Assembly: GCA_946405575.1 (NCBI GenBank)
Contig: CAMJHP010000018.1
Location: 1 to 51,918 of the forward strand
Reading direction: 5' to 3'
Length of the DNA stretch: 51,918 nt
Origin: an uncultured Bacteroidales bacterium
GTDB lineage: Bacteria > Bacteroidota > Bacteroidia > Bacteroidales > F082
Shown one piece after another: positions 36,780 through 44,753 of the stretch. A program made the translations under genes and the position numbers. The notes beneath the pieces were generated by a model that was not told the DNA's origin, made no database searches, and was given only the letters and a program-made list of their open reading frames with translations. Position 1 is the first letter of the stretch. The number at the start of each line of letters is the position of its first letter.

Positions 36780-36812
36780 CAAAGATACAAGATTTCGAAA
36801 ACAAAAATCAAA
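36780..36812 (-). promoter_or_regulatory. Predicted promoter of the HSDR_N-type gene
   Basis: Minus strand: TTTG (36809-36812), 21-base spacer, TATCTTTG (36780-36787), 23 bases before the start. Confidence 0.5.
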
Positions 36813-36850
36813 ATTTAAAAATCAAAATTCATAGGTCCGACAACAATCAT

Positions 36851-36858
36851 TACTTTTG
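36851..36858 (+). promoter_or_regulatory. Candidate -7 box for the lipocalin-like lipoprotein
   Basis: TACTTTTG, 17 bases before the ATG at 36876; divergent from the promoter at 36780. Confidence 0.4.
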
Positions 36859-36875
36859 CAACGAATTCTAATACT

Positions 36876-37247
36876 ATGAAAAAAACAGCAATCGTCTTTC
36901 TTTTGGGTTTGGCTGCTTCAATTTGCGCCTGTAATCGTCACCAAGAATCCATCATTGGCATATGGATTGTCGACAAAATAAATGTGCAGTTTGACGAAAA
37001 ACATAATACACCCGAATTAGTAAAGCAAATCGGCGAAATGGAACGGCAGAATAGTTTCTGCATCAATTCCGATTCCGTATTGGTTTTCAAAGGTTTGGAT
37101 TTTGAATGGCAAGACAGAATCAGCCTCAATAATGACGGGACTCTGACTTGCGACGGCAAAAGTTTCGGGATTTGGAAAGATGGGCAAATCGTCACACAGA
37201 CATGGTCTCCACTAGGAGATGTCGTGGTTACTTATCGGAAAAAATAG
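36876..37247 (+). CDS. Small lipocalin-like lipoprotein
   Basis: 123 residues; lipobox SICAC with Cys19, then SIIGIWIVDKINVQF, the GxW start typical of lipocalin-like Bacteroidota proteins, and a beta-rich body with DSVLVFKG, LNNDGTLTCDGKSFGIWKDG and a final VVVTYRKK strand. It is probably a periplasmic or outer-membrane anchored ligand-binding or stress protein; ligand unknown. The 134 bases after it contain no gene and no clear terminator before the convergent DUF4837 gene. Confidence 0.75.
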   Translation: MKKTAIVFLLGLAASICACNRHQESIIGIWIVDKINVQFDEKHNTPELVKQIGEMERQNSFCINSDSVLVFKGLDFEWQDRISLNNDGTLTCDGKSFGIWKDGQIVTQTWSPLGDVVVTYRKK

Positions 37248-37381
37248 TCACAATTCCTCTGCATTGGATGGAGGACATCATTATTGTCCACTGCGGCAGC
37301 AGTTTAACATACGTCAGCCACATCAACCGCTGCACTTTAGAGTTCCAGCTTCAAAATTTACACTCCAAAGGTGTCTCTTCC

Positions 37382-38386
37382 TTATTCTTCAACAAACTTC
37401 AGACTATAAGCAATGGCCTCGAGTTGTAATAAAGCATTGCGTTTCTTCTGGTTGGGTTCATAATAAAATCCTTCCACCGTGACAAGTTGGCCTGTGCGGT
37501 CGTCAGCAAAGGTGTAAGAGACGAAAGGCCCTCCCATAAAGTTGTTCTCAACCTTCCACATACCTCGCATCTCCTTGGCGTATCCCGCAGGAAACTTGCT
37601 GGCTGTTGTTACCAAAGGCGGAACAATTTCTATCTCAGTGCCCATATACGAACCCTCTGACGGACCAGGAATATACTGACCCTCCATCATATTGCGCATA
37701 GCCACCAGACTTGGGGCTTCAAACTGCAATGTGTCGCGATAAGCTGTTTGATAGATAACGATGTCGGCACTTGAACGCTCCAACTCCTTACGAAGCCACA
37801 TAAAGTCAGGTTCATTCTTGGCAATATAGAAACCTTGAGGCACTATTAGCTTAAAACCGAATTTTTTTGCCAAGGCCGCTTCAATGGATTCGTCTTTCGT
37901 AGGACGAAACACACTAAGAATGCGCTCACGTTCCACTTGGTCGAACCAGTCTTGATATACCTCCTTTTGCTTATCGAAAAGCTCAACCCAAGATGTCATA
38001 TTGGGTGCACTAATTTTTATGTAACGTTGTGGGGCGGCCCAAAGATCCTCTGCGGTTTCGGCCACTGCTTTCTCCAAGCTTGGGTTGATTTCCACCTCCA
38101 AGATACACTTTTGCTTCTTGAACAAGTCAGAAAAACCTGCCGCCTTGATATGCTTCAAGTCATTACGAGCCTCGGGCTGAGGCAATCCATACTGATAGTC
38201 CATAAAAAAATGGCGGAGCGAGTCACCAATACGACCATTCCACTGGTCATCATTTTGTACGACCACCATAATTTCTGCGGTACCACCTGCAGAACGGTCT
38301 TTCTTTGTTGTACGCACTTCCTCCGAACATGATGCCATAATGCAGGCCAGCATAAAAGCGATTGCGATGTTAAGGTAATGTTTCAT
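37382..38386 (-). CDS. DUF4837 family lipoprotein
   Basis: 334 residues; lipobox CIMASC with Cys20. The order of segments GTAEIMVVVQNDDQWNGRIGDSLR, GLPQPEARNDL and the long C-terminal LVTVEGFYYEPNQKKRNALLQLEAIAYSLKF identifies DUF4837, a Bacteroidota-specific family of exported proteins. Function unknown. It follows the lytic transglycosylase gene by 44 bases on the same strand order (transglycosylase is downstream), so both are probably transcribed together, linking the family loosely to cell-wall or envelope work. Confidence 0.85.
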   Translation of the reverse strand: MKHYLNIAIAFMLACIMASCSEEVRTTKKDRSAGGTAEIMVVVQNDDQWNGRIGDSLRHFFMDYQYGLPQPEARNDLKHIKAAGFSDLFKKQKCILEVEINPSLEKAVAETAEDLWAAPQRYIKISAPNMTSWVELFDKQKEVYQDWFDQVERERILSVFRPTKDESIEAALAKKFGFKLIVPQGFYIAKNEPDFMWLRKELERSSADIVIYQTAYRDTLQFEAPSLVAMRNMMEGQYIPGPSEGSYMGTEIEIVPPLVTTASKFPAGYAKEMRGMWKVENNFMGGPFVSYTFADDRTGQLVTVEGFYYEPNQKKRNALLQLEAIAYSLKFVEE

Positions 38387-38430
38387 AGTATGTCGTTTTT
38401 GTAGGTTATAAACAATCGACTCATAACCTG

Positions 38431-39969
38431 TTATTTCTTTATTTTCAATTTCTGTCCCACTTTAACAGTGTTGCCCTTCAAACCATTCCATTTTTTGAGA
38501 TCACTGACAGTACATCTGTATTTTTTTGCGATGGAGCTAAGCGTCTCGCCTTTCTTCACGGTGTGTGTCCTGACCTTTGGTGTACTTGTAGCCTTTTTGT
38601 TGATATTGTTTTTTGAAGTACTATTTTTCGAGGTCTTACTCACTTGAGCCATTGGAGAACCCGAACGATAGATGGTAAGTCGTTGTCCAGTATGAATTGT
38701 TTCTCGTTTCAGATGGTTCCACGACTTGATTTTCGCCACAGTGACATGGTATTTTCTTGCAATGCTGCCCAAACTCTCACCTTTTTTCACCACATGGACA
38801 AAACTGTCACTCACCTCCTCAACTTTCTCTTCGATGACCTCACGCACTTTTTCGGCTTTGCTCACATATGAATAGATACTGTCTTCAAGCTGGGTGAAAC
38901 GCAAGGTATATTTCATAGGCATACGAAGCGAATAAGGATAGCTCCTCGTGCCCGGGATGATGCGCTTGGTGTATTGTGGGTTAAAAAAGACCAAATCCTC
39001 CATCGGGACACCAATGCATTCGTTGATTTGGTCGAAACTTACACGGTCATGCACCATCACAGTGTCGGTACCGTGAAGCAGCAAGCCTGGATTGGTAGGA
39101 TAAAGGTTATGCTCAGCGGCATAATTCATCAAATAAGTCACAGCAATAAAAGCCGGTACATAGCCACGGGTTTCTGCAGGCAAATATGGCCATATAGCCC
39201 AATAATTCTTCACACCTCGGGCCTTCAAGATAGCCTTGTTGACTGTTCCTGGACCTGAGTTGTAGGCTGCAAGCACCAAAAACCAATCTTCATAGCGGGC
39301 ATAAAGGCTCTTCAAGTATTGGCACGCAGCCTCCGTCTCTTTCTCTGGATCGAAACGGTCATCAACAAGAGTGCTCACCCTCAGCCCATATTCAGCCCCC
39401 GTACCTCTCATAAACTGCCACAAGCCCTTTGCACCCGCCTTCGACCCTGCGGTCGGGTTCAAAGCCGATTCCACCATAGCGAGGTATTTCAGCTCCAAAG
39501 GAAGGTTATATCGGGAAAGATAATCCTCAAACATTGGAAAATAAACATACGAGAGACCCAACATACGGCTCGACTGCTGACGACGGCGATTGGCATATAG
39601 CTCAATAAACGACTTAACATGGCTGTTGAAAGTCAACGGTATTGTCGTTTCATAAGCCAATGTCTGGATACGATTCATATAGACACTATCGTCATAGGTT
39701 GGCACCTCGTCTTTCCCAAATCCATATTTGTTCCAAATTGCCGTGTCGATATCAAGATATGCATCTGTGAAAATGCTGATATTGCTCACCAGATTGAGCA
39801 TTTCCATCACCGTTGATTCCTCAACGACTGCCTTACCAGAGTTCAAATCATTGATTCTCTGGTCATCAAGCTCAACTTCAAGACTATCATATTCAGGTTC
39901 ATAGACTTGGGCAAACAAGGTCACGAAAGGGAAAAGCGCTAATAATGAAATAAGATGAATTCGTTTCAT
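38431..39969 (-). CDS. mltD: Membrane-bound lytic murein transglycosylase D-like protein with two LysM domains
   Basis: 512 residues from the ATG at 39969 (MKRIHLISLLALFPF); upstream in-frame codons to 40116 cross the promoter. Signal peptide, cleavage after LFA. SLT domain (about 130-260) with catalytic Glu in LAMVESALNP, then GAKGLWQFM, and LAAYNSGPGTVNKAI. Two LysM repeats at the C-terminus (HVVKKGESLGSIARKYHVT and HTVKKGETLSSIAKKYRCT) separated by a Ser/Lys/Asn-rich linker bind glycan. It cleaves peptidoglycan with formation of anhydro-MurNAc. There is no lipobox cysteine, so unlike E. coli MltD it is likely soluble in the periplasm. Confidence 0.93.
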   Translation of the reverse strand: MKRIHLISLLALFPFVTLFAQVYEPEYDSLEVELDDQRINDLNSGKAVVEESTVMEMLNLVSNISIFTDAYLDIDTAIWNKYGFGKDEVPTYDDSVYMNRIQTLAYETTIPLTFNSHVKSFIELYANRRRQQSSRMLGLSYVYFPMFEDYLSRYNLPLELKYLAMVESALNPTAGSKAGAKGLWQFMRGTGAEYGLRVSTLVDDRFDPEKETEAACQYLKSLYARYEDWFLVLAAYNSGPGTVNKAILKARGVKNYWAIWPYLPAETRGYVPAFIAVTYLMNYAAEHNLYPTNPGLLLHGTDTVMVHDRVSFDQINECIGVPMEDLVFFNPQYTKRIIPGTRSYPYSLRMPMKYTLRFTQLEDSIYSYVSKAEKVREVIEEKVEEVSDSFVHVVKKGESLGSIARKYHVTVAKIKSWNHLKRETIHTGQRLTIYRSGSPMAQVSKTSKNSTSKNNINKKATSTPKVRTHTVKKGETLSSIAKKYRCTVSDLKKWNGLKGNTVKVGQKLKIKK

Positions 39970-40017
39970 TGGGATGAAAAAATTATGATGAGTGAGACTC
40001 TTTTTCAAAAGAGAACG

Positions 40018-40025
40018 CAAAATTA
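40018..40025 (-). promoter_or_regulatory. Candidate -7 box for the lytic transglycosylase
   Basis: TAATTTTG on the minus strand, 48 bases before the ATG at 39969. Confidence 0.35.
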
Positions 40026-40058
40026 CCAAAAATCGTCTATTAAGGAAAGAAAAATTAC

Positions 40059-40066
40059 TATTTTTG
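40059..40066 (+). promoter_or_regulatory. Candidate -7 box for the AI-2E family permease
   Basis: TATTTTTG, 24 bases before the ATG at 40091, divergent from the box at 40018. Confidence 0.4.
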
Positions 40067-40090
40067 TCATTATATTCTAAACTGATTGCT

Positions 40091-41248
40091 ATGGAAAAAG
40101 GAAGCAACATTGACAAACTGGCTGGTTATATCATCAAAATTGGTGGAATAGCCATCGTTGTGGCATTGTGTTGGTATTTTAAAAATGTACTCATCTACAT
40201 CATCGCAGCCCTCGTTGTTTCACTCATCGGGCGACCCTTGATGAAACTGATGCAGAAAATCAAAATCAAAGGGAAATCGGCTCCCGATTGGCTCTTGGCC
40301 GTACTCTCAATCATCATCATCATCGTCCTGCTCATTCTGCTTGTATCACAGATTATTCCTTTAATTTCCAATATCATTCGAGATGCATCTGCCATCACTG
40401 AAAGCAGTTATTTCGAGTCAAACCCCATCGACAAAGTGAACGAATGGCTCATTGGTATGTTTCCCAATTTAGGCCAAGATTTCGACATCGTTGCGCTTGT
40501 CATAGAAAAGGTAAGGGAACTGGTTGACTTTGGCAAGGTTGGCGGCATCGTTGGTTCGGTGGCATCAATGGTGACGAGCATTTTTGTCGCCCTCTTTGCT
40601 GTGGTATTCATTTCATTTTTCTTTCTCAAGGAAAGTGGGCTGTTTGGTCGAATTGTCTGCGCCTTTGTGCCCGACAAGCACGAGCTCACTATGACCAAGA
40701 CTTTGAATGAGATCAAGGAACTGCTCTCGCGTTACTTTGTAGGTCTGCTCATCGAGATGATTGGAGTCGCCATAGTCGACTTCCTTGGCCTTTGGCTCAT
40801 CGCCCGCCTTGACTTCAGTTATGCCATCGGCATAGGTTTTATTGCTGGCTTGCTCAATGTGATCCCATACGTCGGACCGCTCATCGGCGACGCCATTGGC
40901 ATTGTCTTCGGCATCGTATTGAAACTCGGCACAGGTGCAGGCTTGAATGTCAACGTGTGGATTTTCGCCTTAATCATACTAGTGATTATGTTGGCTGCTC
41001 AACTTATCGACAACTTCATCTACCAGCCGCTCATCTATTCAACGAGTATCAAAGCGCACCCATTGGAGATTTTCATCGTGCTGCTTATGGCTGGACATAT
41101 CGGCGGCACGGTTGGAATGCTCGTCGCCATTCCTGCTTACACTGTTGTACGCGTCGTTGCCATCAGGTTCTTCTACCGTTACAAAATCATACAGCGGCTT
41201 GTGCCCGACTTAAGCGAAGAAGATAAAATCATTGAGAATATCGACTAA
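40091..41248 (+). CDS. AI-2E family transporter (PerM/TqsA-like)
   Basis: 385 residues from the ATG at 40091 (MEKGSNIDKLAGYIIK). About eight membrane segments with a soluble part near 100-160 (SNIIRDASAITESSYFESNP). The family motif region GLLNVIPYVGPLIGDAIG and the helix-rich end IEIFIVLLMAGHIGGTVGMLVAIPAY-type sequence are clear. Members export AI-2, act as Na+/H+ antiporters or as general permeases, so substrate cannot be assigned. The gene stands alone; 200 bases after it hold only a weak hairpin (AGTGAC/GTCACT, 41350-41365). Confidence 0.87.
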   Translation: MEKGSNIDKLAGYIIKIGGIAIVVALCWYFKNVLIYIIAALVVSLIGRPLMKLMQKIKIKGKSAPDWLLAVLSIIIIIVLLILLVSQIIPLISNIIRDASAITESSYFESNPIDKVNEWLIGMFPNLGQDFDIVALVIEKVRELVDFGKVGGIVGSVASMVTSIFVALFAVVFISFFFLKESGLFGRIVCAFVPDKHELTMTKTLNEIKELLSRYFVGLLIEMIGVAIVDFLGLWLIARLDFSYAIGIGFIAGLLNVIPYVGPLIGDAIGIVFGIVLKLGTGAGLNVNVWIFALIILVIMLAAQLIDNFIYQPLIYSTSIKAHPLEIFIVLLMAGHIGGTVGMLVAIPAYTVVRVVAIRFFYRYKIIQRLVPDLSEEDKIIENID

Positions 41249-41448
41249 GTAACTGCACAAAATCAAACTACTTATTACTTCGGAACTCACTTGACCACGA
41301 CCATTAACTATTATTGCTTTCACTTCGAATTGAGTGATCATAGTCAGTCAGTGACACAAGTCACTATCCGAAATGAAAACTAAATTTGCCCATCTACTTA
41401 AAAACAAAATCCCTACAGTAATTTCGACAAACTTGCATAAAAAGAACT

Positions 41449-41955
41449 TCATCTTGCACAGCCCGATAGTTTTTGGAACGCCAACCGTTCATCACCATTC
41501 AACAGGTGAATGATGCCGCAATATTGGTAGCCGTGCTTTTCCAAGCCTTTGCGCATAATGATGTTAGCCTCGTGCGTGTCGATGCGGATGTTGGATGAAA
41601 CGGTTTCGCCAAAATCCAAAATGGCATCAAGAATGCCATGCGAGTCGGGGGTACTCGCAATGCGGTGAATGACGTGATATGGCTCATCGTTAAGCCATTG
41701 ACCATCATATATGACATTGTATGTCACCTCTGGACTAGGCAACAAGGCAAAAGTCCCAACAACTTTACCCGATTCATCAAGCATAACATAACTGCCACCC
41801 ATTTCAATATCTGTCCGAAACATATCATCGCGAGGATAGCCTTCAGGCCACTGGAAGATGTTGCCATAGCTGCGCATAATTTCACGAGCTTGGTCGCGAA
41901 GGTCGAAAATAATCTGCAAGTCGGCCAAAGTGGATTTACGGATGGAATAACTCAT
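41449..41955 (-). CDS. GNAT family N-acetyltransferase
   Basis: 168 residues from the ATG at 41955 (MSYSIRKSTLADLQIIFDL). Typical GNAT layout: N-terminal helix pair, strand SYVMLDESGKVVGTFALLP, IDTHEANIIMRKGLEKHGYQYCGII in place of the usual C-terminal acetyl-CoA contact region. The central segment has RIASTPDSHGILDAIL, matching the R/Q-x-x-G-x-G/A loop only in part. Substrate unknown. Divergent from the CotH-like gene; the two promoters lie in the 96-base gap. Confidence 0.82.
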   Translation of the reverse strand: MSYSIRKSTLADLQIIFDLRDQAREIMRSYGNIFQWPEGYPRDDMFRTDIEMGGSYVMLDESGKVVGTFALLPSPEVTYNVIYDGQWLNDEPYHVIHRIASTPDSHGILDAILDFGETVSSNIRIDTHEANIIMRKGLEKHGYQYCGIIHLLNGDERLAFQKLSGCAR

Positions 41956-41983
41956 AACAAATACATTTATGGATATTGAATTG

Positions 41984-42016
41984 CAAATGTAGCATTTTCT
42001 CAGCCGATTCTCCAAA
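41984..42016 (-). promoter_or_regulatory. Predicted promoter of the GNAT gene
   Basis: Minus strand: TTTG (42013-42016), 21-base spacer, TACATTTG (41984-41991), 29 bases before the start. Confidence 0.5.
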
Positions 42017-42023
42017 AAAATCC

Positions 42024-42031
42024 TATTTTTG
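42024..42031 (+). promoter_or_regulatory. Candidate -7 box for the CotH-like gene
   Basis: TATTTTTG, 20 bases before the ATG at 42052; next to the divergent GNAT promoter. Confidence 0.4.
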
Positions 42032-42051
42032 CCGCTCACAATACCATTCTT

Positions 42052-43242
42052 ATGAATAAGACTTGTTTTACGATAGTTTTTACACTCTTCATCCTGAGCC
42101 TGTTTACTTTGTTCTCATGTGAACATTCACAGCCCCTGCCTACCATTGAACTCACTGCTGAGTCTTTTCAATTTGACCAAAAAAACTCCTGTGAAATCAC
42201 TTATTTCGATAACGCAATACAATTCACGGAAAGCGGAAAAATCAAATGTCGTGGAGGAAGTTCGAGCGGCTTCCCAAAGCACTCGTTCACATTCAAGATG
42301 GCGCATCAGCGATCATTGGCCGGACTCCCATCGCAACGTACTTACATCTTGAATGCCAACTATATAGACAAGACTATGATGCGCCATAAAATCTGCTTCG
42401 ACCTGTTTAGGGAAATGAATCCAGAAAAGAATCTTGCCTCCCAGTGCGCATATGTCAATGTCATTACAAATGGTAAACCTGTTGGGCTTTACGTACTTAT
42501 GCAGAAACTCAATGCCGGCTCACTAGGCCTCAACAAGAAAGACAGCCTGGCGATGATTTTTAAGGACCCTCCCATTTTCTATGGCGAAAACCGGCTGGAA
42601 TGGGTGCAAGAGCCAGGTAATTACTTCCAACAAAACTTTCCTGACATCGAAGAAAAGGATTTGAACGGCTATATGGAAAATGTTATGCAGTTCATTATTA
42701 ATGCAAATGACAGCATTTTCGCGCACGATATTGGCCACCTTTTCGACCTTGAGAACATCCTCGACTGGCACTTACTTCTTATGTTCACCAACAACGGTGA
42801 CGGCGTGATGAAGAATTTCTACCTCTATAAGCGCGACAGCTTTACCCCTTTCCGCATCGCGATTTGGGACTATGATGATTCTTTCGGGCGAGATGGAGAA
42901 GGTGAACTGAAAATGACGAAAAGTCTTCCTAATTTTGATAGATGCCTGTTGCTAAACAGATTACAAAACAGTCCTTACTTCAATTATGATGAGTGTTTAA
43001 GACAACGTTATAAAGAATTGCGCGATGCTGGACTCTTCAGCAAAAAGCACATTCAAAAAATGATCGAGGCTAACGACAAAATCATCAGGAAGGATGTGGA
43101 ACGCAACTTTAAAATTTGGCCCATTGACGGCATCGGCTATTACGACTCTAAAAGCTATGAAGAGGAACTTGAAATTATGCTCCAATATTTGGATATCCGC
43201 ATTCCACAGCTGGACAAGGAATTAGGATACTCTGCCCATTGA
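42052..43242 (+). CDS. CotH kinase-like lipoprotein
   Basis: 396 residues; lipobox LFTLFSC with Cys23. The CotH-fold landmarks are visible: CRGGSSSGFPKHSFTFK (compare RGNSS..PKKSYR), TYILNANYIDKTMMRHK, GKPVGLYVLMQKLN, and FRIAIWDYDDSFGRDGEGE with the metal-binding aspartates. In Bacillus spores CotH phosphorylates coat proteins; in Bacteroidota these are exported proteins of unknown target. Being lipid-anchored outside the cytoplasm, it could act on other exported proteins, but ATP supply there is unclear. Single gene. Confidence 0.8.
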   Translation: MNKTCFTIVFTLFILSLFTLFSCEHSQPLPTIELTAESFQFDQKNSCEITYFDNAIQFTESGKIKCRGGSSSGFPKHSFTFKMAHQRSLAGLPSQRTYILNANYIDKTMMRHKICFDLFREMNPEKNLASQCAYVNVITNGKPVGLYVLMQKLNAGSLGLNKKDSLAMIFKDPPIFYGENRLEWVQEPGNYFQQNFPDIEEKDLNGYMENVMQFIINANDSIFAHDIGHLFDLENILDWHLLLMFTNNGDGVMKNFYLYKRDSFTPFRIAIWDYDDSFGRDGEGELKMTKSLPNFDRCLLLNRLQNSPYFNYDECLRQRYKELRDAGLFSKKHIQKMIEANDKIIRKDVERNFKIWPIDGIGYYDSKSYEEELEIMLQYLDIRIPQLDKELGYSAH

Positions 43243-43254
43243 GATGAATAGCCT

Positions 43255-43740
43255 TTATTGTGTCAAATCTGCCACCGCCATCCCGACCACTTGAATCAAA
43301 TCCTGTGGGTTGAGTTTGAATTGCAAGCCGCGCACACCCGCGCTAACGTAAATGTAATCAAACAACTCGCAGGTTTCGTGGATGAAAGTCGGGAACTGTT
43401 TCTTCATGCCCACAGGCGAGCAGCCGCCACGGATGTAGCCTGTCAGGGGCAGCAGTTCCTTCATCGGAATGAGGTCGCAACTCTTGTTGCCCGTGGCTTT
43501 CGCGGTTTTTTTCAGGTCGAGTTCGTCGTTGCCTGGAATGACGCAGACGAAATACCCGATTTTGTCGCCTTTCAGCACCAAGGTTTTGAACACCTGATCA
43601 ATGTCCTCGCCCAACTGGTCGGCGATGTGCTGCGCCCCGAGGTCGTTTTCGTCCACCTCGTAGGGTATCAGCTCATACGCAATCTTCTTCTGGTCGAGGA
43701 TGCGGCAGGCGTTGGTTTTGTTTATTTTTTCTTTGGGCAT
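43255..43740 (-). CDS. ybaK: Cys-tRNA(Pro)/Cys-tRNA(Cys) deacylase YbaK-like
   Basis: 161 residues, the usual YbaK/EbsC length. It hydrolyses mischarged Cys-tRNA(Pro). Seen: the conserved lysine in QVFKTLVLKGDK, VIPGNDELDLKKTAKATGNKS, and LTGYIRGGCSPVGMKKQFPTFIHE, with GGCSPVGMKK characteristic of YbaK. It begins six bases after the stop of the XRE regulator gene and so may be transcribed from that unit, though it is a housekeeping enzyme. GC content is higher than in the following AT-rich genes. Confidence 0.92.
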   Translation of the reverse strand: MPKEKINKTNACRILDQKKIAYELIPYEVDENDLGAQHIADQLGEDIDQVFKTLVLKGDKIGYFVCVIPGNDELDLKKTAKATGNKSCDLIPMKELLPLTGYIRGGCSPVGMKKQFPTFIHETCELFDYIYVSAGVRGLQFKLNPQDLIQVVGMAVADLTQ

Positions 43741-43746
43741 GTTAAA

Positions 43747-44016
43747 TCAATTAGCCAATTTAATTAGCGGTTCACCTAATGCCGCTGAAAGTTGAGACAA
43801 AGAACGAAAGGTGAAATTTGGGAATCCTGTAATCCAGCGAGAAACCACGGCCTCGCTCTTACCCATTTTGTGAGCCAAATCGCGCTGTGTCATGTGCTTC
43901 TCTTTGAGAATAGCATCTATACGAGCGATGATGTCAGCCGACATTTGTACTTCTGACATAATTTCGGGCGACAATGCCGTCACTTTACTTTCGAACCATT
44001 CTTGTTTGCTTTTCAT
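43747..44016 (-). CDS. XRE-type helix-turn-helix regulator
   Basis: 89 residues with one HTH domain (about 30-85): IDAILKEKHMTQRDLAHKMG, then KSEAVVSRWITGFPNF and LSQLSAALGEPLI. The N-terminal 25 residues are a short helical extension (KQEWFESKVTALSPEI). The size and single HTH resemble antitoxins of type II systems. It lies 11 bases after the DUF2442 gene, suggesting a three-gene unit DUF4160-DUF2442-XRE that autoregulates. Confidence 0.85.
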   Translation of the reverse strand: MKSKQEWFESKVTALSPEIMSEVQMSADIIARIDAILKEKHMTQRDLAHKMGKSEAVVSRWITGFPNFTFRSLSQLSAALGEPLIKLAN

Positions 44017-44027
44017 AACTCAAATCA

Positions 44028-44282
44028 TCATACAGAAAGTGCATTCTCATACAAGTCTTCAATATGGAATTCCAAATCGTTCCCCCAACAAACATTACCG
44101 TATTCAAGTCTGCATTTACGGAAATTTGAAGGTTTCAGATACTTATTGTATTGAGGATGCGGATGGCTGCGAATGAATGCTCCAATATCCACAAGTTGAT
44201 GTGTGCCGTCGCTAAACTCCAGGTCAACGGTAATGTCATCGTGACACACGAAACTCACTATTGTCACATAATCCACCATCAT
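44028..44282 (-). CDS. DUF2442 domain protein
   Basis: 84 residues from the ATG at 44282 (83 from the next ATG at 44279). Sequence VDLEFSDGTHQLVDIGAFI ... FRKCRLEYGNVCWGNDLEFHIEDLYENA matches DUF2442, small proteins often paired with DUF4160 and with XRE genes. The ATG overlaps the TGA of the DUF4160 gene (ATGA), so translation is coupled. DUF2442 is often listed as antitoxin-like; direct proof for this pair is not known to me. Confidence 0.83.
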   Translation of the reverse strand: MMVDYVTIVSFVCHDDITVDLEFSDGTHQLVDIGAFIRSHPHPQYNKYLKPSNFRKCRLEYGNVCWGNDLEFHIEDLYENALSV

Positions 44283-44578
44283 AATTTCTTGGTTATCTTT
44301 GTGATACGAATCTTCTTCCTGTAAATGAAAAAGTTTACCCATTTTTCAACAATATTATGGGCGTATTTTTCAACAAATTCCCGTGCCGTTCTCAAATCTT
44401 TTTCTGAAAGAGCAGGTCCTTTCTGTTTCCTCTGTCTGATTTCGGACAACTGCCCGTTTTCAAGGATCAATTCAAAAACAGCCTCGCCACCATTGTGCTG
44501 CACATGCACGTGAATGGGTTCGTGTTCGTCCGAGAAGAACTTGAAAACGATTCCAAAATACTCGTAGATTGTCGGCAT
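44279..44578 (-). CDS. DUF4160 domain protein
   Basis: 99 residues. The N-terminus PTIYEYFGIVFKFFSDEHEPIHVHV is the hallmark of DUF4160, with a conserved pair of histidines (HVHVQHNGGEA). The second half is basic and helical (REFVEKYAHNIVEKW), ending KKIRITKITKKL. It is the first gene of the unit and overlaps the DUF2442 gene by four bases. Its place resembles that of a toxin in two-gene modules; activity unknown. Confidence 0.83.
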   Translation of the reverse strand: MPTIYEYFGIVFKFFSDEHEPIHVHVQHNGGEAVFELILENGQLSEIRQRKQKGPALSEKDLRTAREFVEKYAHNIVEKWVNFFIYRKKIRITKITKKL

Positions 44579-44608
44579 AAATGGTTCCTATTATAAATTA
44601 TAACGCTA

Positions 44609-44616
44609 CAAAAATA
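44609..44616 (-). promoter_or_regulatory. Candidate -7 box for the DUF4160-DUF2442-XRE unit
   Basis: TATTTTTG on the minus strand, 30 bases before the DUF4160 start. The rest of the 175-base gap up to 44753 is AT-rich and shows no gene. Confidence 0.4.
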
Positions 44617-44753
44617 CTCAAAAAATTGATATTTATGCTAAACTCTTGAAAAAAGTTTCCCGAACATTCAAGCAAGGTAGGAAAAAGTCAACCATCAACA
44701 CCCATATTATGGCATAAACGTATAATATAGTTTTTGAAAAGCACAATTTGAAT

